Assembly (NCBI GenBank): GCA_039881045.1
Contig: JAYWVB010000031.1
Coordinates: 1-64,000, forward strand
DNA: 64,000 bases
Source of the DNA: Chaetomium olivaceum
Lineage: Eukaryota > Ascomycota > Sordariomycetes > Sordariales > Chaetomiaceae
Direction: 5' to 3'
Positions within the stretch are counted from its first letter, which is position 1. Every line of letters begins with the position of its first letter. The notes below the pieces were generated by a model, which worked only from the letters and a program-made list of their open reading frames with translations, did not search any database and was not told the origin of the DNA. The position numbers and the translations under genes are program-made. This document shows positions 56,494 to 64,000 of the stretch, one piece after another.

Positions 56494-59400
56494 GACCGGG
56501 AGACGGCGGCTATGGGCACTAAGACGGTTCACCCCGCTAACCGGCAGCGGATGCTGCCTCCCCAGAGCAACAACCAGTAGAACGCCCGGCCGAAAGAGCG
56601 AGTGCCATCACCGATCCAAGGCATTCCTCTGCCGACCATCCATTCCTGAAGTATACATAACGCCTTGCGTTTAGGATAGTTGTTTACAACTAGAAACATT
56701 TCCTTGAGGAAGGGGGATATAGGACAGCGTTTGGGGGCAGATCAAGCACTCGAGTACGATTCGGCACGGAGGGACAGTGGTATGCAGCGGCCTGGGATGG
56801 CATCTCGGGAACAGAAATGGGTTGCTGAGGAGAGAAGGCGGGGGCGGGACTGTTCGGGGAGGTTGACTAAACCAGCTTCACAAAGGTCGATACGTGGAAG
56901 ATTAACCCGACTTTCAGCTTATTGTCGACAATGAAGGAACGGAACGGGCTTCTTTTCCTTTGTCTTATTCTCATGGCACGACTTGTTATCTATGGAATAG
57001 CGTAAAGGCCGTCTGCAGGCCCGAATTGACGATTTGCCAATCGCCGGGTTGCTCTCTTGGTCATGCGCCTTGTGTGTGAATACGTGTAGCCGTGGTACCT
57101 TATCTCGCAACCCCTTTCTCGCGCCGAACTTGTCGGGTACCAAACTATTATGAGAAGGGGCACTATGTAGAGCTGACGACGGCGCCCAGTCCTTATAAAC
57201 TCTTAGACTTCTCAAAACTTCATCAACGCGTACTATGACCTCTAACACTTAATGTCACTGTCCTTCTCATTAACCTTCCTCTTTCCCACTAACCTTACTG
57301 ACCTTACTAACCTTCTTACTAACATAACTGATACGGTTCAGCCGGATCTGTTGCAATAATGTAGAAAGAAAAGTAGTAAGAAGGATTAATTTACTAGTAT
57401 TTTAATGCACTCATCTTCGTATAAACTTGAAGCTCTTCACCACTTAATGTCAAAATACGTTGGTTAGGCTTGTTTCTTTAACATGCTGCCGCAGTCCTGC
57501 CCCGTGGAAACGGTTGGGAAAGGGCCATCTCATTACACACACCGACAGAGTCCCAACCCGGGAGTAACATCAAAATCTACATTACCGTTTCTTGAGGTCA
57601 GCTTCTTCTTGCGCAAGGAGGGCATAATGAGCTGTGAGCAGTGCGGGAATACACACAAAGATTAGGAATGTCTGGTGTCTCTTGGGCTTGGATTCCCACG
57701 TAAGTGCCGGCGAGAGTGCCGCTCGGGGCTGACTTATTCTGCTGAGGCGTTCCATCCGGTATGACTAGGTGGTCTTCCTATTCAGCCGGAGGGTCTTTGT
57801 TTTTCTGCTTTTTTGTTTTGGTTCCATAGGGGGCTACACCTTGATCAAAGTGGCTCAGTGCTTTGGTAAGACGGACGATTCCAAATACAGGAGCACAAGT
57901 TGCTGGCCTGCGGGGCAAACACAGGCTTGACCGCGTCCGTTTTGCCATGGCAGGGCGTACTGGTGCTTGTTGTCTTTGGCTTCATTACTTGCGTCTTGAA
58001 GCGCTTTACTCTTAGAAAGGTAGCTGCTCTGGAGCAAGAGGAAACGATGGGCGGTTATCATCCATGATAGGCTCGAGCACCGCCAGTACGAGAACTTTAG
58101 ATCGGCCTACCTTATTATTGCCTAATCGGTTACAAGAGGTACTTTATTGCCGTATGATTCTCCAGGTATAGTATACGGTCCCAAAGGAGTGATGGTGTTT
58201 GTGCAGGGAATGAAAGCTGGTCCTGCTGGAAGCACTGATCTTGAACCAGGTTGAACACCTTTAGTATGGTAGTGTGGTAGCGTGGTAGGAGGCATCGCCG
58301 AGCTGCTCTTCACCTCATATAGCTACTGGCGCCAGATCAGGGTTCGCTGCTTATTACGCTCTACGGCAATCTGCCCAACCATCCGATGATCGATACCGTT
58401 GTAGTCAACTATGCAGCTCTTGATATAGCGGTTGCTCGCCTCTATAGTCTATCCGAGAGTACTTCAGGCTCTTCTGTGACGTTATTTACGCAGCGACGGC
58501 AGAAGATACTGGATCAGGCGCGCACAGCAAAGTCCTATGGCTGCTCCTCGAGAGCCGTGATAAGCTCGAGCCGGCTCGTGAGCAGTTCGCGACCCTCCGG
58601 GTGAAGAAGATTGTCCGCGCTAGTCTTGGGACTCACTATAGGGAGGGGGTTCAGAGACTACGCAGCTGTCTACAATTTTTTAACAGTGAGCACACAAACC
58701 TATCATTGTAAGCTGTGAGCTCCTAGCAGTGTGGTCTGTTGCCATTATGGGACATAAGGGTAGTTCTGAAACGCAAAAGATTGTGTAGTGCTTGTAGTGG
58801 CGGTGATATGCAAGCCTGCGGCCAGTCACGGCAAAGGCAAGGCGGGACAAGGCGAGCTGAGATGGTTATGGTGGTGCGGCTATCTCATGCCACCCATTAA
58901 TTGCCATGCACATGCACACGTACGGTTGTGGTCCAGCACCCATACCGTGCCCACGCCGCCGGGTTCAGAGCCGGGACATTTTGACTTTGGGGAGCTGGAT
59001 GGGGCCCGGGAGGCGGGGGTGGCCCGTTGTTCCGGCACGGCAACCTCGCCGCGCTGGAGCTTTGACCGAGGTGGGGGTGCTGGGCGCGGGTATTGGCTTT
59101 CCGGTGGGCTGGTTTGTAGTGTGAGGTTGGGGTTGCAGTTGACGGAAGTATGGTACCTGCGGATTGCACAGTAGGAAAGTTGTTTTGGTTGGGGTTTACT
59201 ATCACCAACTGGCGCCGACGTGACTATTCTGGGGCTGTCTAATTTGGGGGTTGGGTTTACGACACTGACACTTTCCCGTCTACGCGTTGTGGCTATTCTG
59301 CGAGCCGTGTTGGTGATATCAAATGGCAAAACTCTCAGTCCGTGAGTTAACCGTGTTTGCTCAGATTTGTAACATCAACCTACCGCCGGGCGCCTAGATT

Positions 59401-62400
59401 CGGCCCCCGTAGGTACTCCAACGGCCGATTGCATGTTGGATAGGCCTGCTTCGCCGACAATCATCTCGGTTCGGTAACATATTGGGGTCGAACAGACAAA
59501 CCAGGGCCAAATAAAGTTTCAGAAGCACCCGACAGTCCTACCTCTCCGGCCGGTCCAATCTCCCGTTCTATTTTGGCCCAACTCGACTCAACGGTCGGTC
59601 CCGCGCCTCCAGTCTGAGGAAACAAGGGAGGGGGACGAGGCGCATACAAGCTTAACCTCGCCGTTTCAACCCCGCAGGGCTACGGCACCATCTTCTTCTC
59701 CCGGGGTCTCCATAGGGCCAGACAGCCGCGAAGCTGCCTACCCGCGGTGCGCAGCAAAACTTTGTTTTGGATGATGCGGGCTGCCGAGCCGGGAGTCGAG
59801 TCTTGGGTTCGGCTGGTTCAGCAGCCGCTGCACGATGCACGAAGGGTCCCCGATCGGGAAATCTGGCGCTACTGAATCGGGCAATCGATGGGGGCCGATC
59901 CAATCGCAGGGCTGAACGCCTGGTCAAAATTAGCAAATGCGCGCGCCTGCGGCTACGTTGACCAATGGGGTTGCGCCGGAAGAGAAACTCGCTGGCGGGA
60001 GCCCCAGCTGTTTGGGGGCGGAAGGATGGATGCCGCTGGCCGGTCTGGAGCTGAGGTTCGGGAGGATGCTAAGCGCTGGGCTTTCCCGCTGTTTGCTTCC
60101 CGGCGTTAAGGGCGGGCGCTTGCGCTTGCAGCTGCGGCCGACATTCGATGGAAGAAATGACGATGTTTGACCTTGTCTTGGGCCATTGGATGTCTTGCGA
60201 TTGAAACAGCTGCAGTTCCTGAGAGGGCGAAGCGTCGGCCGGGCGCGTGGCTACAGGGTCCTGTAACTCCGTTTCACCCCTTCCTGTGACGGAGGTTCGA
60301 CGGGCGATGAAGCAGAGATGAACGGATGAACGGAAGAGTCCCGAAATCTTCCATGTTTGAGATCCATTTTCTGGCCCAGCCAACCTCGATTGTCGAATCT
60401 CGGTACGACTGGAAAGATAGTCCCGCACAAAAATTATTCTCTCAACGGGGCCATGCTATGTGGCCTCCCCGGTCCTTCATCACCATCTGATAGACGGGCC
60501 TCGGTGGTTCGACCGCGGGCCTGGCCCGTCTGACGCGGGGAATTTGCCGAGGGATGGCGTGTGCGGCGAGCATTTGGGCTGACCGGGGTACCTGTGCAAG
60601 GTGTTGCACCAGACGCGGCGTTGGGTACTCGATGCCGCATTGTGAAAAAGCTGTGCCGGCCGCGATGGGACGTTTGGTGAACGAGGCGTAGTGTAGGTAG
60701 TTAGTTACCGGATTGCTCCCCGGGTTTCCTTCGGCGCAGCTTGAGTTGAATGACGAGTCACGCCATCATACCCGGTTAACAAGCACATGTTAGCCCCAGA
60801 CAAAAGTGATTGCCGGTGGGAACGGCGACTCAATTACGCGGCAGTTCCACTCTTCAGCCAGGAGAAGGTGGCTGGCACGCTGGTCATGGTGCTTGGCTTG
60901 GTTGGGTTGCGCCTTCATGATTTGGAAGCATGGTGTTTGGGAGGGAGCTCACGAAGCGATGACGCAGCTATCAGCCACTGCCGAGCTGTGCCCCTGTTCA
61001 ATGCCAAGACTCAGGGTTCATTGTTAACAGCTTTGGCTGAGTATATCGCCACCTTCTGTTAGCGCAGATTAACATCCACCCACCCACATGAACACAAGCC
61101 ACTGCCGTACGGGCTATCTCAATTACCGCAAACCTGAACCATCCTTGCTCGGCATTACCAAAGACCCCGTCAAGCCCGTCAACCCACCGAACCCACGAGC
61201 GACGAAAACGTTGCGTGCGACATGCAGCGGCGGGCAGTGCTCGGTTTTCAATCCACGGGCAGGCCGTTCAACACCCTCCTGGCAGCGACGACGCGAGCCC
61301 GAGAGCAGCGAAGTTTGTTTCCTATTGGTCGAGACTCTCTCCTCGGCTCGCAATTGGATCGCAAACCAAGTTTCCGTCCAAGACATGCAGCGGCCCAATC
61401 ACGAGCCGCGGCAGGGCCTCCGCGGGGCTTGGGCGCTCTGGCCGCGCCGACGGCCGGTGGTGGTGGTGGACGCGGCCGGATTCGGAATGGATGCGGGCGA
61501 CCCTGCCGTCTCGGCGGCCTTCGGGATCTTGTCCGGACACGCTTCCACCGCCAAGCCAAGATGGAGGATGGAGGATGGAGGATGGAATCGGAAAATGGGC
61601 GGTGTGTCGGTTTCTACTTAGATCTAGAAAAGTGCGAGAGTGTGGACCGCAGGAAGGCGGTCGCGGCGCGGCGCGGGGTAAGAACAACGGGAGGGGTGAA
61701 AAGTTTAGCTTTTCTGTGCCGTTCATCCTTTTCACCGCTCACGGACCGTGGTGGTTGACTGTGTTAAGCCATCGGCCGCTACATATGCACGGTTCAGGAG
61801 AAGTGCATTGAGGGGAAAGAAACAGAAACGTTGCCACAGCTGTGGGAATGTTAGCTTCTCAACACCGCCATTTCCTATTTCGGCATAGGTCTTGGAAGCA
61901 GAGACTTCACTTCCATCTGATAGCCTCGCCGTAACACGTATGTATTGTATTGATGTATGACAACGTGATAGAGACAGGAAGACGCAGTCACTTGAAACAC
62001 CGAGCTGTTGTGAGCATTTGGTTCTCCGGGTGTGACAGGGCTTGGCAGTTTAGATCGACCTCAAGTCTCCAGCAGCCATCAAGCTCTGGAAGCTCATTCG
62101 AACAACCGTGGCAATTCTAACTTCGTCTGGTAACCCATGTTGCCATGGAGGGGTGGAAGGCGAGGGTGGTGATCACGTTGCTTCTGTTTGCCGTCATGGA
62201 GCAAGCCTGTTATCTTGATCAAGCTCATGGGGTCTGTCACAAGCACGAGGTCCTCCGCACCCGCACATGACTCGGCCCTTGGGGTAACTTACCTGATCAG
62301 AGTCATCTCCCCATCCACCCACTGGACACCAAGAGACCAACAATATTTGCGGTTCTTGCAAGCAGAGGCCGAGAACCCATCCTTCCAGATTTCTGGAATC

Positions 62401-64000
62401 GAGATCAGGTTCGCGTAGCCGATTGTTTCAACTCCCCGTTGTCAGCGTCGTCTCGTGCGTTTCGTTTCGTCGCCATGTGGGAGCCCCGCTTGCCCGGTGG
62501 GTCTTACGACTTTTCAGGGGTTGGGTCTGGAGGGGGAACGTGCGGGAGACTCAAGACCCCTGAATTTTACCTGGAAACAAAGTCGAAGGAAATGTCTGTA
62601 CCAAGTAACTGTCTGGTACTGATCGTCGGAATGGTCAGTCTTCGGTTTGATGTGGCGGAATCGATTGGGTTTGACTTGCAGGTGTTTAAGGGTCCTGCAG
62701 TGGTTTGGTACATGTGGTATGTATGTACCTTGTACCTCTGTCGCTGTCTGGCTGTGAACCACGAGACTGCATCGCGAGGGCTCAAGAATTCCTTATCTCA
62801 AATATGTAGAAGCACAGCCCACAAGTAACCAGGGATTCCAGCCCTGACAAAACGATCGGCTTGCATTCCGAATAGATAATCCCTCGATCCCGTTTCTGGC
62901 GTTGAACCGCGTTTACAAAACACAACCCCTCGACTGTTTCAAATCCCAATGCCAGGGTTGGGCCCACCAATAGCAGCCAGCAGTTGCTCGGTCGCTGGCA
63001 CTCCAAATTCTCGCATGCGGGGAGTTGACAGCCATTCATCAAGCGTGTTATGCACCCCTTGGGTGCTGCATTGGGCCCGAAATGCAAATCGGCGCCCATT
63101 CAAATCAGGGCGGCACAAGCGATTTCAGGGCGGAAAATGCTGCAACTCGGGCTGGGGATTGATGTCTAATTGCCAGCATTGCAGCAATCGGGTAGGTTCT
63201 TTGTGTGCTGGCAGACGGCCACGTTGAGTGCAACTCCATGCGCAGAGGTCACGATGATCATGATTAAGGCACATGCTTCCGATGCATATGACCCTGATTC
63301 TCTTTTGAGGCTGATTGGAATCTGCAATCCAGCGTTCCAATGTTTTAGCGGGAGTTGCCCTGGTACAGATTACAATCCGTACAATCCGCCTGCCAAACTC
63401 GGCAACACCTCCCTTGGGACGACTCCGTGCTCCGTTTATCTCTGACACACTTACACGAACCCCGATCAACTGGTTCCATGCCCAGGAAAGGGGCAAGAAT
63501 CGAACAAAATTTGGCCGACCGCCGTGCACACGCTCGAGCATCTTCCTTGACCCTCCCTTTCCTTCCAGGAAGTTGCCAGCTCGAGTTTTGCTCTCCCTCG
63601 CCGAGCTACACTATACAGTAGACACCTCTCAACCAAGGGATTCCGCCAGGCGGTGTACAAAATTCGACGACAAGCCGCTTGTTTGGTTTGCAGACCGCCT
63701 CAAACACCGTTAGCAGTTCGAAGCATCTTGGAACACCGATTTAGACTCACCGCCGGCAAATCAACCAGGAACCCACCATTTTGGATTGCAGTAGCTCCGT
63801 CTCCAGTCCGTCGACAACTCACCATATCAATCTGTTTCATTGGACAGTCAACATCCCAACCATTCGTCCAGCATCGTCGCTTTTTTTTTACTGTCGTTTG
63901 GCAGACGCCCCACTCCCGCTTCGCCCCCGGTTTGCCGCTGCAACAGGAGAGCGAATCATTCCACAGACGCCGACTGACAAGTTACACTGGGCGACTCCTC
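56494..64000. other. 7.5-kb region without a supported gene
   Basis: An A/T-rich segment (about 57240-57480) has repeated ACTTACTAACCTT-like strings. A coding-like stretch on the plus strand (about 58330-58605, NHPMIDTVVVNYAALDIAVARLY in one frame) could be a decayed gene. A short GGAGGAT repeat is at 61563-61586. The last 3 kb may be the long 5' leader of a gene beyond the window. No intact domain, tRNA or transposon was found. Confidence 0.45.

Noticed and set aside
58330..58605. coding-like stretch as a real gene
   Set aside because: The frame is short and has no start, introns or known domain; mentioned only within the intergenic entry.
1..64000. CRISPR arrays, bacterial operons or phage genes
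   Set aside because: Spliceosomal introns throughout; no regularly spaced direct repeats with unique spacers.

Overview
The window is nuclear DNA of a filamentous ascomycete, most likely a Sordariomycete close to the Sordariales. The evidence is dense, short GT-AG introns with CTAAC/CTGAC branch sites, a cellulose-binding (CBM1) secreted esterase, a NACHT-ankyrin NLR-like gene, a BRCT-Myb-RCT telomere protein (Rap1) and a filamentous-fungal CDK1. The order is inferred from general gene character, not from a database search.

Layout. 1-63 is the 3' part of tRNA-Ser(CGA). 0.5-12 kb is accessory and secretory: CE3 acetyl xylan esterase-CBM1, a frame-broken type-B carboxylesterase, a fungal transcription-factor-like protein, a decayed fragment, and an oligopeptide (OPT) transporter with a 13-nt micro-exon next to a GC-AG intron. 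12.6-17.3 kb is a decayed NACHT-ankyrin gene. 17.8-24 kb holds a small secreted protein, a secreted tyrosinase, a SnoaL-like protein and a kinase homologue that has lost its DFG aspartate. 24-44 kb is mainly conserved: nitrilase, AHA1, a large Pro/Ser-rich coiled-coil protein, the divergent mitochondrial pair FMC1/EngB-type GTPase, the DHHC acyltransferase SWF1, and RAP1. 45-52 kb is accessory again: a decayed PA-clan protease-like gene, a solo LTR with perfect 5-bp target duplications, and cysteine-rich proteins. 53.5-56.5 kb holds an ALKBH1-type dioxygenase and CDK1. 56.5-64 kb shows no gene I can support.

A theme across the window is single-base frame breaks in otherwise well-conserved reading frames, many at short homopolymers. 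They occur in the OPT transporter, esterase, transcription factor, tyrosinase, large coiled-coil protein, SWF1 and RAP1. CE3, CDK1, AHA1, the nitrilase, ALKBH1, FMC1 and the cysteine-rich GPI-type protein read cleanly. This pattern fits base-calling indels in a draft assembly better than mass gene death. Two genes (the NLR and the PA-clan protease) also carry in-frame TAA/TAG codons. All four stops could come from CAA/CAG by C-to-T at CpA, the context favoured by repeat-induced point mutation (RIP), so these two are the best real pseudogene candidates.

The genes do not form an obvious pathway or biosynthetic cluster. The clearest functional link is the shared FMC1/EngB promoter, which serves two nuclear genes for mitochondrial proteins. 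Telomere-repeat-like motifs lie in that promoter and directly upstream of RAP1.
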